Shown: positions 34,856 through 47,290, counted from the stretch's first letter. The stretch: DNA of 64,000 bases from Isoetes taiwanensis (GCA_021234155.1 JAJEKV010000034.1:4914028-4978027), one strand, 5' to 3'. Numbers and translations: made by a program. Notes: a model not told the origin generated them from the letters alone.

Positions 34856-35875
34856 ATATTTGTTCTTTCAAAGCATATTGCAAAAATTCATGTGGTGAGT
34901 CGAATATTGGTCGGCATGAATAGGTGTTGGAGGACTGCATTTGACAACTTTCGATGGAGAGATATTGTTGAATGTAAAAGTTTTTGATATTTGTTCATAT
35001 TACTCCCATTCAAGTGTACGGGTCATTTCAAATGTTATTAGGAAATGGCCATGGCAGCTGCATCAAGCATTTTCCTATATGATTCATTGCTTATGTCTTT
35101 TACTCACATTGTCTTCTTGATATTGAATTTACAACAACTATATTTGTTGTGATCTTTTTGCATAGTTTGGAGCAATTATATGCACGTTTCAGCTCTACTT
35201 TAGTGCTCTCCAGACAGCGGAATGTTAACATGATTTTTTACCTTACTGTGCTGCAAACATTTGAACCTTATTTTTTGCCTTATTGTGCTGCAGACATTTG
35301 AAGGATTGATTAGTTTAAGTAGAGAATACAATAATATTATAATAGTTTAAAATGTATGAAGGCACAAAATCCTAAAAAAGCATCAGTTGTCCCCTCTTCA
35401 TCAAGATAATTTTGTAAGAATATCATTTATCTATGTGATTCCAAATTCTTACTCTTTACTAGAAAATGTATAAGAGGTAGGATGTCAATTCTATTGCTCA
35501 TGTGATAATACATTATGCTACAATGATGATCCCTTCCCATGATGCAATGATGATGTTAAAAGGGTACATGTTTAAAATTCCACAATGTTATTTCCCACAA
35601 TGATATGTTACATCTATAGGCAAAGAACACCTTATGTACAAAAGTACAAAAGATCGTACCCATGTACACATCACATTCAAATTAAGTAGATGTTTTAAGC
35701 TCCAATATAGTTGCAACACTCAAATTAAGTAGATGCTTTAAGCTCCAATATAGTTGCAACACTCAAAGCTCGACTACAAAAAAACATTAGCATGAGATTT
35801 TTTGTCATTTCAATTATATATTCGATTTCTTAAACGTGTGTTGGAACATCAGGTATTTCAATAACACATATTTAT

Positions 35876-35904
35876 GCCCGGCAACGCCGGGCACCTGTTA
35901 CTAG
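35876..35904 (+). other. Helitron 3' hairpin and CTAG terminus
   Basis: GCCCGGC (35876-35882), loop AAC, GCCGGGC (35886-35892), ACCTGTTA, then CTAG (35901-35904). This is the terminator hairpin at which rolling-circle transfer ends. Confidence 0.93.
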
Positions 35905-37149
35905 TTACCAAGAATAATTGAATAATTGTTACGATTATTTTGTGATATTAAAATCCAAAATGTTATTGTATATATCTTTCCTCTTGTCCTTCTGTTTGGG
36001 AGCATTTCGCATGGATGTAGCATGATTTAATTCCCATCGAGGGAAACAGGTAAATATGGATGTACGCATGATCTTTTTATCAATTCGTAGGTTATTATAT
36101 TAGAGACTAAGCTAAGTCCACGTTCATGTCAAGCAAAATGACCATAATTGTCTTTGACCTTTTGTAGCAAACAACAATGGCAACCACTTCTAAGTTCTTG
36201 GACATTTTTGAACCTTCTAGCATATCAAATTGCTTCAAATTTTAAAAACACATAGTCTAGGCGTTGGGCATGACCAAAATCATGAAACATGGTCAACGAC
36301 TAGGCCAAGCTTATTGTTATGGTTATGATATCTATTGCAAGTTATCTAGTCTTCTTTACTGTAAGTGTTATTTTGGCTTCTCTACCAAAATTCAAATACA
36401 ATAGTCATCCTCAATTCTATCTTGTTTTCTAGAAAAATTGGATGCCCTTGTTGAGCTAAATCTATCCTTATGGTGCTCCACTCTTCATCAGGGCAAAGGA
36501 ATGAAGCACAACAGTCATCTGAGGTTCCTAATGTCATGGAGTTCCCACTCTGCTTAACCCCTCCTTTGCCTGAACCTGCCTCACTCCAACATGCACTCGG
36601 GTTTCTCCTTCAATGTAGGTTACAGGGAATGTAGCCTACAACAAACACAAGCTCCATGAGTTTATCCCCCAAAAAACATCTGCATATATATCAATCAATA
36701 TGATTTGCACATCGACAAATGATTGTACAAGAAACACTCGAGCATTGTGTGTGCTTTCAGTACCAGGTTGTCACATATAATATATTGAAGGTATGTTTTG
36801 TCAAGAGAGTCATTTATGCAAGAAGTCTATTTCAAAGTTCTTACGGAAAAGTATTTTGCCCTCTTGTTGTCAAGTAGCAGTTTTTCACAAGGATTTGCTG
36901 CCCACATGTGCAAATATTGCTCCTATACGATACTGCTACTCTTTACACGCCATAGATTTTTTAGGTGGCCAGAATATGGAGCACGTGGGATGTTATTTTT
37001 TCTCGAGAACAACAAAGTTTGAAGTGAAAGCGAAGGGAAAAACTTTGCATCCAGCATTATTACATGCTCTGCCTATTTCTGATGGTTAAACGGCTCCAAA
37101 GGCTTCACTTATTGTCCATAAACAAAAAGAGATAGAGATAAGCTTCTAG

Positions 37150-37808
37150 TAATTTTAAAACAACTAGCTATACTCTGGAAGATAACTGGGCTGCTTGTAT
37201 TTGAGCTACAGGAGATGGAAGATTCTGTCTCTGCACTTGTATTTGTATTTAAAGGGTATGATGTTGCTGAAGTTGATCGTAGAGAGCAAATAAGGATTTA
37301 ATTATGTAGATCATGATTGTCTCTTAGTTAAGAAAAAAATTACAATATAATAGACATAACAAATAAATTGTAGCTTCGTGCTCAAATGATGAAGGAAAAT
37401 TGCGTGTCAACATTGTCTTCTATCGACCAAGTTTCAACTATGCTATTTGAGAATCAAGTGTGCACATTGAGGACATGCTACAAGGGCTTGCATGCTAAGT
37501 ATAAGCATATCAAAGCCATCCCAACAACTACAAAAACCACCCAACATAAAAAAAATGACATATACGTACAAACTGCCACAACCTTGCATCACAATGTACT
37601 CGTCAATCCTGAAAATGTTTAGTAACATGGATCAATAATGAGTATCATCATATAGCCCTATCACAACATTTAAATACACAATACCTTCTAAATGCCATCG
37701 TATAGACCTATCACATAGCACTGAAATTCACACCCTTTCCCTATCGCGCCTCTAGATGTATAGCGTGCACTAAATCTAGGCGCTAAGTAACTTTCAGTTC
37801 ATGTCTTA
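37150..37808. other. Unassigned AT-rich sequence upstream of the MITE
   Basis: No coding or repeat structure recognised. The small frame 37386-37622 has no known domain. Confidence 0.5.
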
Positions 37809-38004
37809 GGGTGCTTTCCCATGGGACGTAAACCCGGAGATTTTCTTGAGGTCAGGCCGAAGGCTCCGGTGTTCCCATGAGCGCCTTACTTGCTTGATTC
37901 AGGTTTAGGACCTGAGTCGCAAAGTATTCTCCACACAATTCTGAGCCTCAGGTTTTTGACCTTAGTACGGCTTTTTGAGGTCTGCAATTCATGGGAAAGC
38001 ACCC
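37809..38004. mobile_element. MITE, PIF/Harbinger (Tourist)-like, 196 bp
   Basis: Perfect 15-base terminal inverted repeats, GGGTGCTTTCCCATG (37809-37823) and CATGGGAAAGCACCC (37990-38004), are flanked by TTA on both sides (37806-37808 and 38005-38007). A 3-base TTA/TAA duplication is the signature of PIF/Harbinger. No coding capacity. Its right end is 233 bases upstream of the AKRP-like start codon, so it lies in the probable promoter. Confidence 0.9.
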
Positions 38005-38237
38005 TTAACACACAAACTCTACTAGACGATCATGTCATGTCAAAATAAGATTTGTTAATGCTCTATCCCCGTGTCAAAATAAGCTTTGTCAATATAACTA
38101 CTCTATCCCCGCCTAACCTTCACCCCAACCCTGCATTTTCCGCTAGTTTTGGTTGATGAAACAAATTAGCATCCTTCCCCTACTAAACCACATCAACACA
38201 AAAAGATTCATGGGTTACCACTGTGGAACATTCGGCT

Positions 38238-41200
38238 ATGGCTACTACGAGCATCATGGCGACGTTATACGTAGTCCAGTGTTTCGTCTCGCCTAAACTC
38301 GTCCAAAATTCTCATCGTCGCCCCACGTATGTAACCATTTAGTTCATGAACTCTTTTTGCAGTCTCTTTTTCCAGTATTACAAATCACCTGTCGTCCATT
38401 AGTAATCACAGTGCTTGAATTAATGCTGGTTTAACTTCTGCATTGCCTGGTATTTTTAGCTTCTACAATTGTTTTGCAGGCAAACATTTGAGCAGGACAC
38501 AACGTTGCTCATTAAGGGCACAAATAAATGTTTCCGATTCAAAGAAATAAAACATGGCTTATGCAGGCTGCCAAGTGCTTTTAATGAAGGTGGGAATGCA
38601 GAGGATGAGAAAGGAATAAGTTTAGATGAAGACGTTTTCCAGCAAACTTTTCGACCAGTCTCACAGGATATTGATGAAGAAAGACCAAGAAATGGTTTGG
38701 TTCCACAAGATTGGAAGTCATTGCAGCAGGAACTTAATAAATCCAAGAAAGAAAAAAAAAGAGAAATAAGGGATGCCCTTGTAAAAAGTCGTAGGGAAAA
38801 GGAAATAACAGGAAGAGCAGTGGTGGATGTAAGTGATGGCCCATATGAGAGCCTCAACCGTGTAGTTGATTCTTGTGATCAGTATTTGGAAGAGCTGCGA
38901 GAAATTAAAAAGGAGGACTGTCATATGGTGTAGTCAAAAAAGACATAGTGATGGTGGCAATTCATTGCCGGAGAGAGACGATGGATTAAGAGCCAAACCA
39001 AAGAGTCCTTGGATTGGTTTGGAGGCTCAATCATTGGATAATCTTTCAAAGCGAATTGAGGACTTTAAGCCAATGATTGATGAAGAAGAACAAATTAGCT
39101 TTTCTTTGGAAAGTCCGGAGTATGAGAAAAAGGTGAGTACTGCAGATAATGGTGACCTTTTTCTGGATCATGGAACATGTGCCCATTGCCATTCTTGCCA
39201 TGAAACTTTTAGATTGACCGTTTAGTGTTTCATCATGGAAATGTTTCATGAACAGTTTGTTCAAGAGTGATTGAGCTAATGCTTCTAACTTTTGTTAATT
39301 GTCAATATAAACTTGACTGCATGAATGCAGCAGTTTCACAAAAACAGATCATAATTTTTCTATTGTTCGTCAGACTCCAGAACAATTCAAAGTGAAACTG
39401 ACAAAGGAGGAGAAGGACTCACTCAAGAAGCGTATTCCAGATTTCAAGAACATTTCATCAGTAAGCTATTAGACTGAAGTATTACCTTAATCTCATTGCC
39501 AATCTGATGTATGTACAGAGATCGAATTGCAGTCAAAATGGCTACCCTTGCACACATTTTCAGCTTCAGGACAGACTGCACTTCTTGCTGAAATGCTAGC
39601 ACATGGTGCTGATGCGAACCTCACAGATAAGGTATATGATAGTTATGAAAGTGTCAAGGCAATTTTGATTTGGCAGAACCTGTACTGTCTGTCCTATTTT
39701 AAATCTTGCAACAGTGGTCTTTGTTATTTACAGAATGGGCTGACTGCATTGCATCGAGCAATATTAAATGGAAAGGAAGGTGCTGCCAAATATCTTATTA
39801 GAGCTGGTGGAGCAGATGTGTTGGTCAAAGATAAGGTAAGGGTTGCTTGGAAGTTTACCATCCAGTTACAGAAAGCCAGTTTACGATAAGTTAACACAAT
39901 CCAGTATGAAGAAATTTAAGTACTGTCAGGCCACCATAACCACGCCTCAAAGCATGTACACGGTAAAAAACATTGCAGGGAATTTAAGAAAGCTCATCAC
40001 CAGAAATATGATCCATCTGTTGCTTTATAAAGCTTTTACATCCAATTTTAACATAAGTGCAATCTAACTACAATCCTTCCATAAAGAGTTAATCACCTTG
40101 CATCAGTTTTGAAAGGCAGTGGAGCACATTGGGCATTCAAGGCTGGAGTGCTTCCCTCAAGGAAAATTATTCCCAGGGATCTTTATGCCTCAGTCTTGGC
40201 TTCTCATAGTGATGCTCAATGCCTGACAATAGCCTTTGCAAATCCTTCTCTGTGCAGGAAGAGTAACTGGCTGTCCTTATCTGCTATAAGGCACATAACA
40301 TCAGATGTGCCAAAAAAAGTAACAATATCATCAAATCAGATATGGCAAGATCATCCAGGTGTTTGCTTATATGTTTGAATTTGCCATCAATAACTCACGA
40401 AGAGATGGTAGCTTTAGTATAAGTATATGCACTTTGATTATTGTTAAATGTTTTCCTTAAAAAGGTTTTTTAAATATTTTCCCTTTTCACCTCTCTATAG
40501 GATGGAGCGAATTTCCTGCATTACTACACACAGAGCTAATATAAACCTTGTGAAACTCATGTTGAAGCAAGGGATTGACATCAATTCTCCTGACGATGTA
40601 TGTTCCAATTCGTCCTGGATGATTCTTCCCTGGCAATGCCAAATTAACTGAAAATTTCATCGGCCTGACAGGAAGGATGGACTCCCCTTCATATTGCAGT
40701 ACAGAGTCAAAGGATTGACATCATTAAGACGCCAAGCTTAAACGGGTGCCGACATAAATGCTAGAAATAAGGTATTTTAGCCAATGTTGTGTTCTCTTGA
40801 GATAGAAAGTTGTTTCTGCCTTTTCCGCTTTTAAATACAAAGTTTAATTGCAACATGCCAACTGCTATTAATAAGGATCCTCGCAGTTGGTATACGATTG
40901 AAGTTAGGTGGAAAGATGGCTTTTAGAGTGGGGTTCTTTAAAAATTTACTGTTCTAAGGGGCCATCATATATGTTATATTTACTGAGCTGAAACATAAAT
41001 ATCCTATCTTGTAGGATGGAAGCAGCCCATTGGACATGGCATTCTCATTCAGAAAGGGCTTTCGTATATATGAAATTGTCAAGATTCTGAAAAAGAACAG
41101 AGCAGGTATTACTGTGTTAAAGCTGAGAATACGAGGAACAATTCATCTGCATCATAAGCCTAAAAATAGCACTCAGAAAAGATGCAATATGAATAATTGC

Positions 41201-41582
41201 AACGAATACCTTGGATTGTTTGGTTGTTAGAACTCTGGTGATAAAAGTGACCCAGTTCTTATTCAACAGCATCCTACCAAGATCCATGATACTTATAGTG
41301 AAGCATTAACACAGTTTTCTAGATATGAGAAAGTTCCAATTCTTTTGCCATCTAGTAAAAGAACACAATAAACAACATGTGGTCCTTGTTTAGCATCCAT
41401 AGGACATCCAAAAAAAGCATCTAAAACACGCTCTTTCCATACAGTTTTGGCCAATCCTTGCCTACATTTACTTATTCCAGTAATGCTGGGACTTTATTGT
41501 TGTCATTTTTTTTCAGGGGAACACCAATATTGGGACAGAGGAATCTGCTGCTGCTGAAGTGGAAATCCAGTCCCATGAATAA
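38238..41582 (+). CDS. AKRP-like: AKRP/EMB506-type plastid ankyrin-repeat protein, nine exons, with frame breaks
   Basis: Exons: 38238-38326, 38480-39132, 39374-39460, 39521-39631, 39734-39835, 40501-40597, 40672-40771, 41015-41105 and 41517-41582, with GT-AG borders; total about 465 codons. Exon 1 starts MATTSIMATLYVVQCFVSPK and resembles a plastid transit peptide. Exon 2 has the family region DEERPRNGLVPQDW and a Lys/Glu-rich helix. Exons 4-8 carry the ankyrin repeats KWLPLHTFSASGQTALLAEM, GLTALHRAILNGKEGAAKYL, NINLVKLMLKQGIDINSPDD, GWTPLHIAVQSQRIDIIK and GSSPLDMAFSFRKGFRIYEI. AKRP and EMB506 interact in plastids and are needed for embryo development. Frames break near 38925, 40530, 40735 and at the exon 8-9 junction, so it may be a young pseudogene, or the assembly may have indel errors. 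Exon structure itself is well kept. Confidence 0.8.
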
Positions 41583-41994
41583 TTGTGTAAGTGGCTAAGC
41601 AATCTCGCATGTTTTTTCTTTCTTCACAACTCGGAGGCCGCCTCAAATTCAAGGAGTTAGGAGGTTTTGTAACCTGATTCAAACCAGCAAAACAATATTA
41701 CAGCTACATCTTTGCTGGAGAAGAAGTATGAACATAATTCTGAGGAACAAAGCACAGTGATAGTAAAGCATTTCTCAACTTGGGCCCAAAGTGGAGATCC
41801 CACTGACCTCTATTGTAAAACTCAAAGTTTGCAGGTTCAATGGAGAATTTAGCAAAAGGAAACATTCCACTTGGTGGAAAGGACACAGGATCGGCATTTG
41901 TAGAACACAGATGCAGTGTCTATTCTTTGACATGGCTGAATCATTATGACAAGGTACTGATAGAATCAATATTTGAACAATATTGTAAGATTGC

Positions 41995-43080
41995 TAGCTT
42001 TAATTTACCATGTCTTATTATTGATGTCTCCCTTGTCTTGAGAGGGCTAGCTTGCATTGGTTTTCTTGTGTATGGAATTTATGGAAATCAAGTGCTCAAC
42101 AAGGATGATAGAAGGGAATGGGGAGCCACAAAGTCCCATGTTTTCCTTGGATGACACAGAAGGACATTTATCACCCCCGATGGACCCTCTCAATTTATTG
42201 AGTGCCAAATTCAGGGATCTTAGATTAGCTTCATTATCTCTTTTGGAAAATGGCACCTGCCAACTTGTTGACAGATCTGCTGTGTTCAGTTTGTTTATGT
42301 TTCCAAGGGCTTTTTGGGGTCACGCATGAATCCGGTTATTTGCCAACTCCAACTCCCTTAGCAGGTGACAATTCCACATTGAAGATGGTATGTTTCGAGT
42401 CAATCGATTACCCGAAATGTTCGAAAGACATCTAGGAAAGGAGCCGAAGATCTCATTTTCAGATAGATCAAGAATACTGAACTTAGTCAGTTCCATGGAT
42501 GAAGGAATATGGCCAGTGATCTTGTTCTTGGAGAGATTCAGGTAATGTGCCTAATAATAATGCAAAGTAGATGGCAGTCCTCCTGTGAAGAAGTTGTCTG
42601 AAATGTCCACATAGGAGAAATCAATGGTGAAATCTGGAGAGAGAGCTAATTACATTGTGTAACAAGTTGAGGTGTGTCATCCCTTTAAATTTGAATATCC
42701 CTATTGGAATATCTCCTTGCAGTTGATTTTGAGACTCAAGGAGAATAAAAGATTGCAGCTTGCCTTTAAGCACTGTGAACTCATTACGCTGATCTGATTG
42801 AGCTGCAACCCCAAGAGATGACATATTGTTGGAGAGATCAAGACTCTTCAGGTTTAAAACGAAGAGGGAATGGTCCCCATTAAATTATTAAAGAGGTAGA
42901 GACTGTAAGCAATTTATGTCTTAAACCAAATTTGTTGATGTTTTCAAACGTGCTTGAAATTCTATCTGTGAATTTCTTACATAAAGCTGGATATATTTGT
43001 GCTGTCTCTTTTCTAAGGAAACAGGAAGTGATCCAGTAAGGCTATCCAGCTGAAAGATCCAAATACTTTAAAAAATTTCA
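41995..43080 (-). pseudogene. Receptor-like LRR protein, 3' part, decayed
   Basis: On the minus strand, broken frames give successive LRRs: LYLFNNLMGTIPSSF (about 42880), LQSFILLESQNQLQGDIPIG (about 42730), MTHLNLLHNVISSLS, FSYVDISDNFFTGGLPSTL (about 42600), YLNLSKNKITGHIPSSM, FSILDLSENEIFGSFPRCL (about 42450), and RSLNLALNKLRGSI with the closing GLCGSPFP motif (42110-42210). GLCG normally precedes the transmembrane segment of LRR receptor proteins and kinases. No kinase is seen downstream. At least five frame breaks. It lies tail-to-tail with the AKRP-like gene. Confidence 0.8.
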
Positions 43081-44399
43081 AGTCACCTGTCGAAATCTGA
43101 AACAGAGCCATTCATGGTGAAGGGCAACATGAAAAAGAGAAGTAACCCTATGCTGTTCTCATTACACACAATTCCATCAGTCTGAGTTGCTCTTCCAGGT
43201 CTTAGACCTGTTTGACAAATCTGTTATAGTGTTTCTTTGAAGCAGCTACCAGATTAACAGAAGCAAAAGCATGACGATGAAGGTGGAACTGACCATTTTT
43301 CCAATGCATAAAAGGAAACCAATGATGGAGCTTATTCAACTTTTTCCAACATTCGCTTCATCCAGTCGCTTAGTAGCTGAATAATAATGAGATAGACTGT
43401 CGATTCTAACCTCCACTAACAAGAATCTGCCAGTGCATCTAAGTTCCATGGATGAGCTATAGCTAAAATCTTAAAGTCTATCAAAAGACTATAAAAATAC
43501 TATAGGTGGCAATTCTTCTTTTAATGCCTAGGAGTAGTAGCTAGACTAGAATGCCATCTTGAGAGACTAGAATGCCATCTTGAGTCGATCTTTTTAAAAT
43601 GTCATTGAAAATCGTGGTGGAATTGAAAATTCACACTACAGTTTTGAAAGGCGTTAAAGATAGTGATTTTCTTTTTACTCCGGTAGAAATTAAGGGAAGT
43701 ATGTAGCTGGTAGGCTGGGTTAAAGAAAACTTGCCAATTATGTCCAAAAATTTTTGAGCCTAAATCCATTACATGCTAACATGTCGCAGTAGTTGAAAAA
43801 TACATATGCAATAATGTCTTAGAAGCCAGTTTTGAATGTCCGATTTCGCAGGGGAAGCACCAAATCTAGTTTAATATGATGTTCTTCCCTCTTTTGCAGC
43901 TCTTCCCCCTCTTTTTGCCGCCCTCTCTCTCTATCTTCTCTCATATGAAATCCATATATGAAGGTGGAGGTCAAAGTTTTGCATGTGGCCACCTTAATAT
44001 TTGGGTATATACCAAAATATACATGGGCATTCCTTTGTAACCAGCCTAAACCTTCAATTTTCAATGGCTGATGTAGGTTAATATTGCCCTCCCTCCCTCC
44101 CCCTTTGGGATTAACTGCAAAATCCTTCTTCAGCTTGTTCCGGCATATCTTGTTTTTGCTTCTCATACATCTCTATGTCATCATCTTGCCAATGTTTGGT
44201 CAGGTTGTATATGCTTTTTGTTTGGTTTATCATACTAGGGTTTGTTTGAAGGCTTATTTCGTCATGAAGAAAATGCTGCATCCATGATCATTGGATTAGA
44301 AAGGATGAGCATGCATGCACCCTCAACGGAGCAATTTGTCAATGCAGTGAAGAAGACTGTTATAGGAAATCGACAATGGGTCTTTACTCAGATAGTCTT
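43081..44399. other. Unassigned sequence between LRR remains and the inverted arms
   Basis: No domain recognised. A 20-base stretch GACTAGAATGCCATCTTGAG is tandemly duplicated at about 43545-43585. A pyrimidine-rich tract (CTCTTCCCCCTC... to CTATCTTCTCTC) lies at 43890-43940. Confidence 0.5.
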
Positions 44400-45240
44400 C
44401 GCTTTGGCAGCCCCTCAACCTCCTCTCCCAAGCTTGATGACCAAGAGTAACAGGAAACATAGCAGTAGCTAGATTCGGCAACAGTAAAACATAGCAGCAC
44501 AGAGAAGTAGTAGCAATAGAACATGAATTTCGAATCTGAAATTTTAATTTGATTGCACAAGAAATTAAAAGAAATTCAGTGCACAATTTCAAATAACATG
44601 TAATTCAAATCAAGCAGTCATCCCTCTTCTTCAAGACCATTTACAATTTACAATCTCACCATTATATAGTTTAACAGTTTAATGAACATGTTGAATGCAT
44701 CCTCCTCCTTGGGCAGGAAATTTTTTTTCCACATATACTAAAGAAGTATGATTCGTATTGCTTTTACAGTTCCGCCTTTAGAAGGGAGCGTTTCATTATA
44801 CACCACATGCTCTCAATTCTATTTGTGTGCACGCTTGTTTTAGGGTCTTTAAAATGTAGGTTGTGGTTGACCATGTAATGCTTATATTCAAGTTGAGATA
44901 ACCCTCCGTATCATAAACCAATTCAACAATTACTATAAATAATACTTTTTGAGCCACATAGTGGAAAGTAATATCTCTATCGTATCCTTCAAACGATCCG
45001 CAGAACCCGGAACCACCAAGCCCCCATTGCCCTTTAGACTCTTCTTCTCATGTTGTATTTTCTTTTTGCTAAATTTACTCATCAATCTCCATTACTTTGC
45101 ATGGATCCCCAATGACCTTGTTCTGTTTCTATATGGCAATACTACAAATATCTCTACAATAATTGTTAATTGACCATACTTTCATCAGTTTTTATTTTAC
45201 ATTCAATTTTGGCATGATGAGGCATCTAGATAGACCAACA
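44400..45240 (+). repeat. Inverted repeat, left arm (about 840 bp)
   Basis: Reverse-complement homology to 46445-47290. Clear matching landmarks are CTACAAATATCTCTACAATA (45145) against its complement near 46518, CATAGCAGCA... (44490) against TTTGCTATG (47211), and AACATGTAATTCAAATCAAG (44596) against its complement near 47080. Similarity is patchy with small indels. The outer edges are estimates. Confidence 0.75.
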
Positions 45241-45325
45241 GTATATCAACCTCAACATTTGAGCTAATGTCAAATGGCTACCACCAAACCAAGTGCTCTA
45301 AGGAGACCAGAATTAAAAGTAAACC

Positions 45326-45720
45326 TTTTTTTTTTTTTTGAGAGACAAAAAATAGACTTTATTTATTTTACCATGAATCGATACACACCACATGGCGGTG
45401 GGGTGCACCCATCCCCAAATCCGAGATGAGGATAGCTACATGGCTCCTTCTTGCACTACTCTCTTGGACGTCCTAGTGTAGACTTAGGTAGGTGCCCCAT
45501 ATTTCAACCTTTACTTCTTCTTCGTCCTCAAACACTAGCCCTTTTTTTAGCCTTTCAAGTATCAGATGTAGAATCGATTTGGTGAAATGACCTCTTGATT
45601 CTCATTGAAGACTACGGCATTCTCCTTTCCATATTGACCAAATGTCCGTGCTCTAGCTATATGGAAGGCCACCTTCTTCATGGTGTACCAATCTAGGGAA
45701 GGATACCCAACAACAAATTC
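45326..45720 (-). mobile_element. LINE 3' fragment, minus strand
   Basis: A poly(T) run (45326-45339) marks the 3' poly(A) on the minus strand. Upstream of it, in broken frames at about 45700-45570, the minus strand reads DIWSIWKGE and NAVVFNENQEVISPNRFYI. That is the end of the zf-RVT-type C-terminal region common in plant L1 elements (consensus IW..WKERN..IF). No RT palm motifs found. Confidence 0.6.
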
Positions 45721-46089
45721 CTTGGTACCTAACGGGTATTCAAAGTCGTCTGTGCTCCATGCCCATACTACTTGGTGCCTTTCTCACCTCTTATCTTTGC
45801 ATTTCCATTTTTACCATCTCTAGTTGTCAGATTGTCTCTTCTTAATTTCATGGACTTATGACATTTCTCACATTCTCTTCTTATGTGTAGTAAACCCAAC
45901 TCAATATAAAAAGAAACAAATTGCACCTTACTTGAGGTTTTCTCCACAAGACTGACATTATTGAAATGTCAGTTTTTTCATCCAAGAACTCTATTGTGGG
46001 GAAGGTAAATGATCCTCAAACCAAAAATATTCTCCAATCCATTTTTTGAAGCAATTCATGATAGAATAGGTAGCCTGACCGGGAGCGTG

Positions 46090-46183
46090 TCACGATGATT
46101 CTTTAGGAGGAGTTGTGGTCTTTAATTTTGTTGTAAATGTCTCTTTTTGTCTTGTCATTTAGCAAAAAAAAAAAAAAAAAAAA
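46090..46183 (+). mobile_element. Second poly(A)-tailed fragment, probably LINE 3' end
   Basis: A TTGTAAATGTCTCTTTTTGTC stretch is followed by an A-tract of about 21 bases (46163-46183), as in plant L1 3' ends. Too short to assign further. Confidence 0.45.
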
Positions 46184-46444
46184 TCCATTAATTCGTGTGT
46201 ATAGATGGCTTTATGCGGCAATTTGATCCCTAAAGGGGGAAGGGGGGGATGCAAACAAAGGCTACCCCAATGGAGTTTTTGGATGAAGAGCACATCATTT
46301 CAACAATGTCAAGTCCCGTGGAGAAAACTCCAAGTAAGGGTGCAAGTGTTTCTTTTATATTGAGTTGGTTTTACCGCCTGCATAAAGTACTTCTAATTGC
46401 GCTTTCTAGAGACACCTAGTTTATTGACCTTAGCCATCTTTCCA

Positions 46445-47290
46445 CATGCCTCAAGATCAAGCTTCAAGATTGAATGTAAAAATAAAATTGATAAAAGTAT
46501 GGCGAATCAAACAATTATTGTAGAGATATTTGTAATATTGTCATTAAGAAACGTAACTTAAGACAATCGCTGGTCTAGACAAAGTATGAAGATTGATGAG
46601 AGTAAATTTGGCAAAAGAAAATACAACCGTGGGAAGAAGAGAAGGAAATGAGTTTTTAGAGGGATAGAATACTATTCAAATAATATATTTCATGGTTCCA
46701 AATTGTCGATCGTATAAAGGAGATGTTAACAAATATTATTTTCCACCTATGTGGCCCCGCAGAAGCATTATTTACAATGATTGTTGGCTATTTATGATAC
46801 AGAGTGGTTATCTCCAACTTGAATATCAAGATTCATATGGTCAATCGTGAGGTCAGATTCTAAAGACCCCAAAACAAGCGCACACATGAATAGAATTGAG
46901 AGCACTAGGTGCAAGAAAGCGCCACTTCCATTTGTGAAGACGATATGAATCATACTTCTTGGAGTATATGGGAGAAAAAGATTTATGCCCAAGAATGAGG
47001 ATGCATTCAAAGATGTTCATAAATCATGTTAAACTGTATAGTAGTGAGGTTGTGAATGGTCCCTGAGGGGAAGGATAATTGCTTGATTTGAATTACATGT
47101 TATTTGAAATTGTACACCAATTTTTTTAATTTTTTAATTTCTTTGTGCAATTAGAAATTGAAATTCATATTCAAAAATTCATATTCTATTGCTGCTACTA
47201 TTTCTCTCTTTGCTATGTTTTTTAGTGTCAATCCTAATGCTACCATATTTTTCCTCATATTGTTACTACTGGTTTTGGTCATCCAAGGTT
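46445..47290 (-). repeat. Inverted repeat, right arm (about 840 bp)
   Basis: Partner of 44400-45240 in opposite orientation, separated by about 1.2 kb that contains LINE fragments. The pair could be a foldback-type or Mutator-like element with long terminal repeats, or an inverted duplication. No transposase seen. Confidence 0.75.

Larger units (their letters stand above)
32833..35904 (+). mobile_element. Non-autonomous Helitron, 3,072 bp
   Basis: The element starts TC (TCCTATTGTTTAAATTCGG) and ends CTAG, with a 7-bp hairpin GCCCGGC-AAC-GCCGGGC 8 bases before the CTAG. It sits between A and T. The empty site is preserved in copy 1 as GAGCCTATTACCAAG (A|T at 21459|21460), so no target bases were duplicated; this is the Helitron hallmark. 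No Rep/helicase is encoded. Inside are several exon-like pieces with splice-type borders (for example 33075-33151 between ...TTACAG and GTAAGAG, and pieces starting after TGCAG at 33637 and 34252), which fits gene-fragment capture; I cannot name the source genes. Confidence 0.93.
32166..37149. repeat. Segmental duplication, copy 2
   Basis: It matches 19935-22567 in the same orientation, interrupted by the Helitron at 32833-35904. It keeps about 134 bases (36387-36520) that copy 1 lacks, and has a short expansion of TATTC repeats at about 32663-32682. Homology ends at AGCTTCTAG (37149), followed by AT-rich sequence leading to the AKRP-like gene. Confidence 0.9.

Noticed and set aside
40109-40378. 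Extra exon of the AKRP-like gene
   Set aside because: The open frame lies in the intron between ankyrin exons 5 and 6, is not bounded by compatible splice sites and has no ankyrin pattern.
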